Of a stretch of 64,000 nt of DNA, positions 43,446-52,700 are shown piece after piece (position 1 is the stretch's first letter; each line of letters opens with the position of its first letter). Origin of the DNA: JACMLD01 sp044227095 (GTDB lineage Bacteria > Bacteroidota > Bacteroidia > Chitinophagales > Chitinophagaceae); assembly GCA_044227095.1 (NCBI GenBank), contig JBGAFV010000001.1, positions 2,232,001 to 2,296,000 on the forward strand, read 5' to 3'. Position numbers and translations under genes: made by a program. The notes below the pieces were generated by a model that searched no databases, was not told the origin of the DNA, and saw only the letters and a list, made by a program, of their open reading frames with translations.

Positions 43446-43575
43446 AGGCGAAATATCACATTGAATTTGTGCATAAGATACCTCAGTTTTAACAAAACTA
43501 CAAAGGTTTTTGCACAAATAATTAGCCCGGCTGGAGGATTTTAAGCCAGCCGTCTATTTTTACTATCTCTTAACG

Positions 43576-44046
43576 TTATTTAAGGCTTTTAAGTATGCTT
43601 TGGATGGCCTCAAAATTGGGTAAGCCGCCTGCATTTTCAAGCACTTCTGCATATTGTATAACGCCTTGTTTATCAATTATAAAAGCGGATCTTTTGGAGA
43701 CCCCTTTCATCCATACTGCAAAATTGCTATATATAGTGTCGTAAGAAGTAGATGCTTCCTTATTAAAGTCGCTTAACAGCGTAAAATTGAGGCCTTGATC
43801 TTCCTTAAATTTTTTGAGGGTTTGTGGTGAATCTACAGAGATGCCAAATACGGTTGCATCGGCATTATTGTACATGGTAATATTGTCTCTTATGCTACAC
43901 AATTCTTGTGTACAAACACTAGTAAATGCCAGCGGAAAAAAAAGTAATAATACATTTTTGCCTCGCAGATCTTGTAATGAAACTTCTGCTTTTTCTGTAT
44001 CGTGCAATGTAAATGCAGGCGCTAACTGACCGACAGTAATGCTCAT
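43576..44046 (-). CDS. Peroxiredoxin (AhpC/TSA family)
   Basis: This 156-residue thiol peroxidase reduces hydrogen peroxide and organic peroxides in the cytoplasm. The peroxidatic cysteine is Cys45 in FPLAFTSVCTQELC, the family's FxxPxxFTxxC form. Cys50 lies five residues later. No distant resolving cysteine is present in the C-terminal half, so it may act as a 1-Cys or atypical enzyme like AhpE (inference). The length is typical. It lies between unrelated neighbours, with a short repeat upstream. Confidence 0.92.
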   Translation of the reverse strand: MSITVGQLAPAFTLHDTEKAEVSLQDLRGKNVLLLFFPLAFTSVCTQELCSIRDNITMYNNADATVFGISVDSPQTLKKFKEDQGLNFTLLSDFNKEASTSYDTIYSNFAVWMKGVSKRSAFIIDKQGVIQYAEVLENAGGLPNFEAIQSILKSLK

Positions 44047-44091
44047 AGATAAAAATTATGAAACACAAATGTAATACAATGTGTAAATAAG

Positions 44092-44125
44092 AATGATGTG
44101 GAAATGTGAAAATATGAAAATGAAG
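44092..44125 (+). repeat. AATGTGG dispersed repeat copy
   Basis: AATGATGTGGAAATGTGAAAATATGAAAATGAAG matches the words of 681-708. It lies in the 155-base gap between the peroxiredoxin and PorP/SprF-like genes. Confidence 0.5.
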
Positions 44126-44201
44126 AACCTTGTTAATCAATTACAAGTTGGCGATTAAAAAACCAGGTTTGTATAATTAACTATTACCAAATTGTTTTTA
44201 G

Positions 44202-45245
44202 TTAAAAACGTGGACAAAGCGTTTTGTATTTTGAAGATTTGTCGCGGTCAATAAATCCTATGTAAGAAATGCTAAGCTCTATACCACCTCTTCCCTGGCT
44301 TACGGTTTTAAGTTGCGATACATTTACGTCGTAACTCAACGCAACAGAAAAAGGATTGTAGTCAATTTTAATTACAGGTACAAAAGCATCTTTCCAGCGT
44401 AGAAAGGCACCCCCATGAATAACATACTGCGGATTTTCTGCTTCGCCTACTTTGTAAGAATATAAAGCGCCGCCTATAATTTCATTAAAAGAACCCTGGT
44501 TAGAATAATCGGCCTGTAGTGTAAAATAAGTGTTTTCGTCAATATTAAATTTCATGCCACCAGATACAACAATTTTTGGATTTAAGGCAGATGTTGCATT
44601 GCGGTAAAAAGAATTTTGCGGCCTGTTGAAATGATGGTAGGCCACACCAATAAAATAGGTATTGGCATATTCTGGCCCGAATGAAGAATTGAAACTTGCA
44701 CCTACTGAACCATCAAAATAATCGTATTTGTTAGTAGTAAAAGTTTCACCATCTGCAAGTGATGGATTGTATGCAGCACCATCATATTGCGAATTGGTTG
44801 TTATTTTGGAACGATCAATATTTTTTTCTACAAGGCCGCCCATAAAGCCAACAGAAATATATGTGGTTTTGTTGCTGCTTAAAGATTTGTGATAATTAAG
44901 TGCTGGTAAAAAACTCGTTGTGGTTAAGCCTGCCGTTCCCGCCTTGTCGTACAAAATTTGTACACCTGTTGTAAGAAAATCATCGCCTTTGCCTACAGGC
45001 ATTTTATATTCCGCATTTAAAGAACCGCTTTTGTAGGCATTTGTAAAACTATTCCATTGGTCTCTGTATACCATTTGTACTCTTACATCACCGGTGAAGA
45101 TTCCTGCCAGCGATGGGTTACGCAAAAGCGGGGCTTCAAAAAATTGTGAAAAATGAATATCCTGTGCCAGCACCTCACTGCAGCCAGATATTATAAATAA
45201 TAATATCTGCAATAAGATTTTTTGCCGGCGGTTAAAGGTTTTCAT
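44202..45245 (-). CDS. PorP/SprF-like outer-membrane protein of type IX secretion
   Basis: From the ATG at 45245 the protein has 347 residues: a signal peptide (ending LAQ, with a Cys nearby in ISGCSEVLAQ) and a beta-barrel with the family's N-terminal DIHFSQFFEAPLLRNPSLAGIF. Repeating strands such as NEYKMPVG-type, GVAYHHFNRPQNSFYRN and YTLQADYSNQGSFNEIIGGA-type follow. PorP/SprF-like proteins are needed to export or anchor type B sorting-domain substrates such as the gliding adhesin SprB. It starts 43 bases behind the first PKD protein gene in the same direction, so the substrate and its outer-membrane partner are encoded together. The preceding ATG at 45269 is less likely. Confidence 0.92.
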   Translation of the reverse strand: MKTFNRRQKILLQILLFIISGCSEVLAQDIHFSQFFEAPLLRNPSLAGIFTGDVRVQMVYRDQWNSFTNAYKSGSLNAEYKMPVGKGDDFLTTGVQILYDKAGTAGLTTTSFLPALNYHKSLSSNKTTYISVGFMGGLVEKNIDRSKITTNSQYDGAAYNPSLADGETFTTNKYDYFDGSVGASFNSSFGPEYANTYFIGVAYHHFNRPQNSFYRNATSALNPKIVVSGGMKFNIDENTYFTLQADYSNQGSFNEIIGGALYSYKVGEAENPQYVIHGGAFLRWKDAFVPVIKIDYNPFSVALSYDVNVSQLKTVSQGRGGIELSISYIGFIDRDKSSKYKTLCPRF

Positions 45246-45288
45246 GCCAAAGGATTTTTTATCGTACACAAATAAACAATCATGTTCG

Positions 45289-48200
45289 TTACCGGATTAA
45301 AGTGATATTGCCTTTATAAGTAATTATATTGGCGTTTTCACAAATTATATCAATCATATAAACATAGGTGTCTGATGAAGCGGACTTGCCTTTGTAGGTG
45401 CCATCCCATCCAGATGCCGGATCGTTTGCAGGGAAATTTCTCTTTTCAAATACCAGTTCGCCCCAACGGTTAAAAATGCGCAAAGCCTGTATGCGTTCAA
45501 GTCCGCGGCCCCTTGGATAGAATCTGTCGTTAGCACCATCATTGTTAGGTGAGAAGGTATTTGGTATAAAGAAGTTTTTATCGTTGCACAATACAATTAA
45601 CGTAAGGGTCCTGCTGGAAATACATCCGTTTGCATCCGTTACCTGTACTTTATAAGTTGTAGTAAACTTAGGTGTAGCAAATGGATTCGGGCAATCAATA
45701 CAGCTTAAGGTTTTGTCTGGCGTCCAGTTAAAAGTTGTAGCATTTGCGCTGTAAGATAAAGGCACTACCTGGCCAGTACCCCCTGCAATCAATACTGTAT
45801 CTCCCGTTACACTAATAACAGGTAATGGATAGATAATAATGTCTTTGGTAGTATCGCCCTTGCAGCCAAGACTATTTATCGCTTCCAGTTTTATATGATG
45901 AATACCAGTGTCGGGATAATTAACAGATACGTTTTGTTTATTTGATGTAAGTCCGCCACTTAAATCCCATTTCCATGTAATAGCCGTATCTGGCGGAACA
46001 GCAAGGCTTCCGGCAAAATCAACAATTAAATTGGTACAGATAGCATCCTGGCTTGTTATAATCGGTGTTGGCGTGGCCAATACACGGACGGTATCTGTAA
46101 ATGTTTTATCGCAACCGGCAGTAGACGTTACCGTTAATGTTGGTGTATAGAAACCGGCAGTTTTATAAGTATGAATAGTATCACCTGATGAAGTTCCGGC
46201 AGGTGAGCCATCACCAAAATCCCATGTCCTTTTAACTATCGGATCAGCGCCACCCTGGGAGTAATCAGTGAAATAAACAGTACCGCTATCGCAGAATGCT
46301 TTTTTATCTTTTCCAAAAATGGGTATAGCTCCTTTCACATCAACAACGCCAAGACCGCCAACAGTAACCTGGCAACCAACACTGTCTTTTAAAACCAAAT
46401 ACGGACTGTACGCATTTGGTAAATTATAGAAATGAGAAAATGCAAGATGTCCTGAATCAGAAGCACCGTCGCCAAAATAAAACAGGAATGTTGCACCAAA
46501 TGGAGGAATTACATTGAAGTTAGATGTAAGCTCATTGCAAGCTGTATTTGGGCTAAATGTTACCTGTGTATTTGGGTAATAAGGATTAGTAACATTAATG
46601 GTTTGACTGGCAGAATCTACACATCCTCCATTTCCGAACGCATATACTTTTGCAGTATAAATTCCATAAGAGTTATAAAAATGGCTTGTAACCGGCTTGG
46701 TAGAAGTAGGAGAGCCATCACCAAAATCCCAAATGAATGAAGCATAATCTTTACCAGTAAAAGTGAACTTAGATTCCAGCGGTGGACAAAGTGTAGCAGT
46801 GTCTTTTACAGTAAACGATGCTTTTGGTAATTTGATAGTAACATAATTAGCCTTAGTAATTGAATCTGCGCAACCAATAGAATCTGTTACAACAAGTTTA
46901 ACTGTATACGAGCTGTCAACGCCATTATAAGTATGTACCGGGTTCTTTATTGCAGCTGTGCCACCATCGCCAAAGCTCCATGCATATACAAGATTTTTGC
47001 CTTTAGAAGAATCTGTAAACTGGATAGGTATACCCGGACAATAGTTTGCCTGAAGTGCTTTAAAAGCGGGTACTGGTTTTGTAATAACAACTTTGGTAGG
47101 AAGACGGAAAGTATCCTGGCATCCAATATCAAAAACAGTAAGCTTAACGGAATAGCTTCCTGTATCTGCATATACATGCGTAAATGGCGGTGCGGTAAAG
47201 GTTTGAGTTTTGCCATCGCCAAAATCAAAAATCCATTTATTAACAGCGCCTTTCGATAGATCATTAAAGGTAATCGCATTGTTTTTGCAACCACCATTAT
47301 TTGTTACACTAAACAGCGCAGTTGGCCCTGTTACAGCAACAGTTTGTAAAATGCTTGAGCTAACACAGTTGTTAACATCCGTTGTTGTAAGCATTATAGT
47401 GTGTTTTCCTGTATCGGTAAAAGATGTGGTATAAACACTGGTACCTGTAACTGGTGAAGCGCCATCAATAATCCATTCATATTTTTTTATAAGCGCAGCA
47501 GTATTACCTGATGTTGAAACAACTTGTTCGTTTCGGCAGAAGCCTGATTTGTTTATTGTAAACTTTGCAGTTTCGTTTACTATCTGAATTTTTTTGACGA
47601 TTGAATCTGTACAACCACCGTTACTTACAATTAGTGTGGCATTGTATGCATTGCTTCCAGTTGGATAGGTAAATACAACGGGAGCTGGGGGAATTACAGT
47701 AGATGTATTTCCTCCCACGCCAAATTTCCATAAATAAGCAGGAGGAGGAATTAATGTTGCACTTGTTTTAGATGAATCTAAGAACGTAACAGTTGAATAA
47801 TTTATGCAATTGTCTATTCTATAACCAAAATTTGCTACAGGTGGTTTTGAAAAAACATAATTAGGTTTTATAAGAGAATCAGTACATCCGTTACTGGTTA
47901 GTTTTAGTTTTATATTAAGATAACCGGTATCTACAAATTTGTGCGATACAGGGTTTGATGGAGATGCAAGTGTTGTTCCATCGCCAAAATCCCATACTAC
48001 TCCGTTATATCCAGCTGGAGTTGAAAGGTTGGTGAACTTAACGGAGTCTGAAGCACAAGGCCCGGTTTTATCTGCCACAAAATCTATTACTGGTTTTTTA
48101 CCAACAGTTACAGTTTTTGTAGTGGAAACTATACAACCACCATTAGTGGTAACAGTAAGCTTTACGGTATAAACTCCAGCAGTAGGATAAATATGTACTG

Positions 48201-49665
48201 GCAGGGGAGCATTATTAATAGGGCTTGCATCACCAAAATCCCATGCATAAGAAAGAGCCCCATCTACAGAGGCAACATCAGGCGAAGGATTATAGCCCTG
48301 GCCTTCACAAACTCCTGAAGCCGCTATAATATTTACAACAGGGGTTAATATGTTTACATAGTTTGTTTGCTTTAGTGTATTAGAGCAACCTTCACTATTT
48401 TTTACTGTAAGTGTAACTGCAAAATTTCCCAGTGTATTATAAACATGAGATACACTAGGGTTGGCTGAATTGAGTGTTTGTCCATCACCAAAATCCCAAA
48501 GGGCACTTGCAATACTTCCTGATAAGTTTTGAAAATTAACCGTGGCAGGAGTTTTACAATTGCTATTATTATCTGAAGAAAAGAATGAAGCAGTAGGATT
48601 GCCCGAAACTACAATTGTTTTGGTTGCTATATCTGAACAGTTTCCATAACTCGCATTCATAGTAACTGTATAATTGCCTGGTGCTGCATAAGTTTTTGCA
48701 GGCGGTACAAGGCCATCAAAAGTTGTTCCGTCTCCGAAGTCCCATGTAACTGATATTGGTGTAACTGAAGATGTATTTTGAAAAGTTATAGGTATGCCAA
48801 TACAAGAACTGTCTTTAACTGCTGAACTTTGAAATGATGTAGTAATACCAGTAATTGGAATTGGTTTTGTAATAGAGTCACTACAGCCAAAGTCGCTTTG
48901 TGCAACAAGTTTTACATTATAAGTGCCGGGTGTAGCATATGTGCCTGTAGGAGATATTTGTGTTGATGTTGTTGCATTTCCCAGGTTCCAGTTATATGTT
49001 AAGTTACCCGGTCCGCTGGTAAGGTTTGGGTAATCTACAGTAAAAGGTGGTTGACAAGTACTAGGGCCTACAGCATTAAAATCTGCTTTTACACCATTTA
49101 CCATTCTAATATACCTGCTTGCAGATGTAGCGCCTTTACATCCAGTGCTACTTGTTACAGATAAGTACACACTGTAGTAACCAATATCGGTATAAGTATG
49201 TTTTGGATTTTGAGCGGTTGAAGGAGGCGTGCCATCGCCAAAATCCCAATACCATTGTGTAATAGTTCCTGCATTTGCAACAGACAAGTCTGTAAATTGT
49301 GTACTTGCCGGAAGGCATGATAATGTTTTATCGGCAGTAAAATTTGGTGAAGGCGAAGGATTAACTACAATAATATCAGTTTTGGTAATGGAGTTAATGC
49401 CATTGGCATTTCTTACCGTAAGCGTAACTGAATAGGTGCCGGGGGTTCCATATCCTACAACTTGTGGACCTGGCCCAGTTCGTAAACCCATAGGGCCAAA
49501 ATCCCAGTTCCATGATGTAGGTGAACCCGTTGATTGATCAGTGAATGTTACAATAAGTGGTGCGCATCCTGAAAACACAGATACCCCAAAATTGGCAACA
49601 GGCGATTGCCCCATCATTACAAATGGAACAAACACATATAGAAGCAAGGATAAAGTTAATCTCAA
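45289..49665 (-). CDS. Giant PKD-repeat protein with T9SS type B sorting domain (1458 aa)
   Basis: This predicted surface protein starts at a TTG codon, with a signal peptide (1-19, ending MMGQ). About 15 PKD-type beta-sandwich modules of 80-90 residues follow, with W-x-FGDG or variants in most. One Ig-like module comes next (with SCIDCPNPFATP). The type B sorting domain ends the protein (about 1375-1458, FFIPNTFSPNNDGANDRFYPRG to GNITLIR). Most PKD modules carry a cysteine near the start and a second one in a GC-x-DS-type segment near the end. No catalytic domain is present; it is probably an adhesin or gliding-related surface fibre. A -7 element at 49728-49735 suggests its own promoter. The neighbouring gene at 49754 is a colinear relative. 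Confidence 0.93.
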   Translation of the reverse strand: MRLTLSLLLYVFVPFVMMGQSPVANFGVSVFSGCAPLIVTFTDQSTGSPTSWNWDFGPMGLRTGPGPQVVGYGTPGTYSVTLTVRNANGINSITKTDIIVVNPSPSPNFTADKTLSCLPASTQFTDLSVANAGTITQWYWDFGDGTPPSTAQNPKHTYTDIGYYSVYLSVTSSTGCKGATSASRYIRMVNGVKADFNAVGPSTCQPPFTVDYPNLTSGPGNLTYNWNLGNATTSTQISPTGTYATPGTYNVKLVAQSDFGCSDSITKPIPITGITTSFQSSAVKDSSCIGIPITFQNTSSVTPISVTWDFGDGTTFDGLVPPAKTYAAPGNYTVTMNASYGNCSDIATKTIVVSGNPTASFFSSDNNSNCKTPATVNFQNLSGSIASALWDFGDGQTLNSANPSVSHVYNTLGNFAVTLTVKNSEGCSNTLKQTNYVNILTPVVNIIAASGVCEGQGYNPSPDVASVDGALSYAWDFGDASPINNAPLPVHIYPTAGVYTVKLTVTTNGGCIVSTTKTVTVGKKPVIDFVADKTGPCASDSVKFTNLSTPAGYNGVVWDFGDGTTLASPSNPVSHKFVDTGYLNIKLKLTSNGCTDSLIKPNYVFSKPPVANFGYRIDNCINYSTVTFLDSSKTSATLIPPPAYLWKFGVGGNTSTVIPPAPVVFTYPTGSNAYNATLIVSNGGCTDSIVKKIQIVNETAKFTINKSGFCRNEQVVSTSGNTAALIKKYEWIIDGASPVTGTSVYTTSFTDTGKHTIMLTTTDVNNCVSSSILQTVAVTGPTALFSVTNNGGCKNNAITFNDLSKGAVNKWIFDFGDGKTQTFTAPPFTHVYADTGSYSVKLTVFDIGCQDTFRLPTKVVITKPVPAFKALQANYCPGIPIQFTDSSKGKNLVYAWSFGDGGTAAIKNPVHTYNGVDSSYTVKLVVTDSIGCADSITKANYVTIKLPKASFTVKDTATLCPPLESKFTFTGKDYASFIWDFGDGSPTSTKPVTSHFYNSYGIYTAKVYAFGNGGCVDSASQTINVTNPYYPNTQVTFSPNTACNELTSNFNVIPPFGATFLFYFGDGASDSGHLAFSHFYNLPNAYSPYLVLKDSVGCQVTVGGLGVVDVKGAIPIFGKDKKAFCDSGTVYFTDYSQGGADPIVKRTWDFGDGSPAGTSSGDTIHTYKTAGFYTPTLTVTSTAGCDKTFTDTVRVLATPTPIITSQDAICTNLIVDFAGSLAVPPDTAITWKWDLSGGLTSNKQNVSVNYPDTGIHHIKLEAINSLGCKGDTTKDIIIYPLPVISVTGDTVLIAGGTGQVVPLSYSANATTFNWTPDKTLSCIDCPNPFATPKFTTTYKVQVTDANGCISSRTLTLIVLCNDKNFFIPNTFSPNNDGANDRFYPRGRGLERIQALRIFNRWGELVFEKRNFPANDPASGWDGTYKGKSASSDTYVYMIDIICENANIITYKGNITLIR

Positions 49666-49727
49666 TTAGCCGTGTTTTACAGGTTACCAGATTGATTATA
49701 CAAGTTTAAATTCAAATGGAAACCGCT

Positions 49728-49735
49728 CAAAGATA
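49728..49735 (-). promoter_or_regulatory. -7 element of the 1458-residue PKD gene
   Basis: On the minus strand these bases read TATCTTTG, an exact TAnnTTTG match, 62 bases before the TTG start in the 88-base gap between the two PKD genes. No TTTG box is clear at -33. The element would allow the second PKD gene and the PorP-like gene to be transcribed without the first. Confidence 0.45.
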
Positions 49736-49753
49736 GACGTTACATTTTAATAA

Positions 49754-52700
49754 TTAACGTATTAGAGCAATGTTGCCGGAGTACATTAATACCGCATTAT
49801 TCTCACATATTACCTCTACGATGTATACATATACATCGTTGGGTGCCGGCTTGCCCTTAAATGTACCATTCCAACCCCTCGAAACATCGTTTGCTTTAAA
49901 GTTGGTACTTTCAAAAACAGTTTCTCCCCAACGGTTGAAAATGCGCATACTCCGTATATTGTACACACCAGTTCCTCTCGGATAAAACACATCATTCGTG
50001 CCATTTCCATTTGGTGAAAATGTATTTGGCAAAAAGATGTTCCCATTATTACAAACCACAAATACAGATACTTCATCCTTCTGTATGCACCCACCATCAT
50101 TTATCGCCATTACTGAATAAACAGTGGTTTGTTTCGGGTTGGCAACAGGGTTGGCACAACTAATACAGCTAAGGCCAGCAGATGGCTGCCATTTTATGTT
50201 GGTAACATCACTGCTAACTTTTGCATTTAGCTCTGTTGATGACCCCACATTAATGGTTTTATCCTGTCCTGCATCTACTGTTGGGTATGGATAAACAATC
50301 ATTTTTACATAGCCTGTATCATAAAAACACCCTATGCTGTCCTTGCCAATAACCTGGTAGTCAGTTGTTTGCTGCGGACGGGCTAAAGGTGCATTACCAT
50401 GATTGTTATCTAAACCAGCAGATGGCGTCCATTCATACAATTCGGCATTTTTTGCCTGTAAGTGGAATGATTCACCCATGCATAAAGTATCCCCTGAAGC
50501 AACCTGCATTTTAAACGGATGTTTTATAGTAATTATTACAGAATCAGTGCCCACACACCCAAAAATACTTTCGCCGCTTACCCTGTAAAGTATTGTAGAG
50601 TCTGGTGAAGCTATGGGCGATGGGCAATTGGTACATGACAATGCAGTAGAAGGCCCCCAATTGTATTTGACAGCACCTGTCGCCTCAAGGGTTGCAGTCT
50701 TTTTTTCACATATAGCTGCGTTTTTGCCCGCATCTACTACCGGAAGAGGGTGAATAATAACAGGTTTTACAATAGAGGTTACACAACCAGAAGAGTTGGT
50801 AGCAGACATTGTTGCAGTAAAATTACCATCTACATTAAAAGCTACCGGTAAAGGATTTTGTAATGATGATACCGTATTGTTATTGCTGAAATTCCATTTC
50901 CATACCAGTGCAGAAGTGTCTGGCACATTAATATCTCCAAAAAATACAAGTTTTACGGGTACACATGCCGATGTATCTCCACGGAATGAAACTTTCGGAC
51001 TAGTAACTACTTTAATGGCAGCAGTTATGGCTAAAGAATCTGTACAACCGTTTAGCGTAGTAACTTTTAGCTTAACATCATAAATTCCTGAAATGGTATA
51101 TATATGTGCAGGATTTTGATCAGCAGATAATGTTCCATCTCCCAAGCTCCATGCGTAACCTGTAATGAGATCGTTTGATAAAGAAGAATCTTTAAAGTTA
51201 ACAGGGCCATTATCGCACAAAAGATTTTTATCGCTGCTGAAAAAAGATTTTACACCGTAAATGCGTATAGTATCTTTCCCGGCAACTGGCACTTTACATC
51301 CAAGCGCATCTTCCAATATCATTTTAGGAACGTAAATACCCAAATCTTTAAAAGTGTGGCTTACCATAGAATCAGGCGTAGCATTGGTGTTACCGTCATT
51401 AAAATCCCATATAAACGATTTTGTGTTTTGTGTCTGTGCAGCAAATGAAATTATACCTGGCGCACAACTGGCGGTTTTATCATAAGTAAATGTTCCGGTT
51501 GGCCCTTTAATATCAATCTTTTTATAAATGGTATCTGTACATCCACCGGGACTTATAACCACCAGTCTTGCATAATAAACACCGGGATAGTTATAATAGT
51601 GAACAGGATTGTCAACAAGCGCTGCTGTTCCATCACCAAAATCCCAGCTTAGTTCTTTGTAGTATTTAGATTGATTGGTAAATGTAACCACCAGCGGAGG
51701 ACATGTACTTACAGAGTCGCTCATTTTAAAAATTGCTTTTGGCTCATCTATGCGGATGTATAATGGTTTGAAGAGTGAATCCTTACAACCATATTCATCT
51801 GTAACGTTTAGTTTTACGCTGTATACGCCAATGTTCATGAAATTGTGAATCGGTTCCTGGTCCGAAGCTGTAGTAGCATCACCAAAATTCCATACATATT
51901 GCAATAGCCGCCCCTGCGATTGGTTTGAAAATGACACCGGTTTGTTGAGACAGCTTAATGTATCATTGCTGGTAAAAGCTGCTTTTGGGTCTGCAATATA
52001 TATCTGGTTTAACCTGCTTATGCTATCTGTACATCCTTCAGCATCTGTTGCTTTAAGCGTTACTGTATAAGCACCTGCAGCTGTATAAGTATGCGCAAAT
52101 GGGCCACTGGTATAACTATCCGCAGTGCCATCGCCAAAATTCCAATCCCATTTTTTTATAGTATGCAAACCATCTGTAAAGCTAGAATCAGCAAATTGTA
52201 TTGCACCTCCTTTCTTCAAACATGCATAATTTATTACCCCGTCAAAATTGGCTGTAGGGCCAAATACGTTTATATAATTTATTTTGGTTACAGTATCCCT
52301 GCAGCCGAAAATATTTGTAGTAATAAGGCTGATAGAATACTGGCCGCTTTTTTTAAAAACTACTTTCGAATTTCTTGCAGTATCTGTTCCATAAGCTGAT
52401 AACCACTCGTAAGAAACAATATTAGAAGGATTATAGTTAAAAGGTTTCAGGAAAACGGTATCGCCTTTACAAACTGCAGTGTCTTTGGCAGCAAAATCGG
52501 GTTTCTCATACACAACCCTTGCACTATAAGCTGCGGTATTTGAACAAACACCATTGGTAACAGTAAGTTTTACGGTGTACGTGCCTGTGCTACTGTAAGT
52601 GTGCACAGGATTAAGAACCGATGAAGTAGTGCCATCACCAAAATCCCAACTCAAAGTATTTGCAGCAACAGACAGGTTGGTAAAGCTATAATAAAACGGA

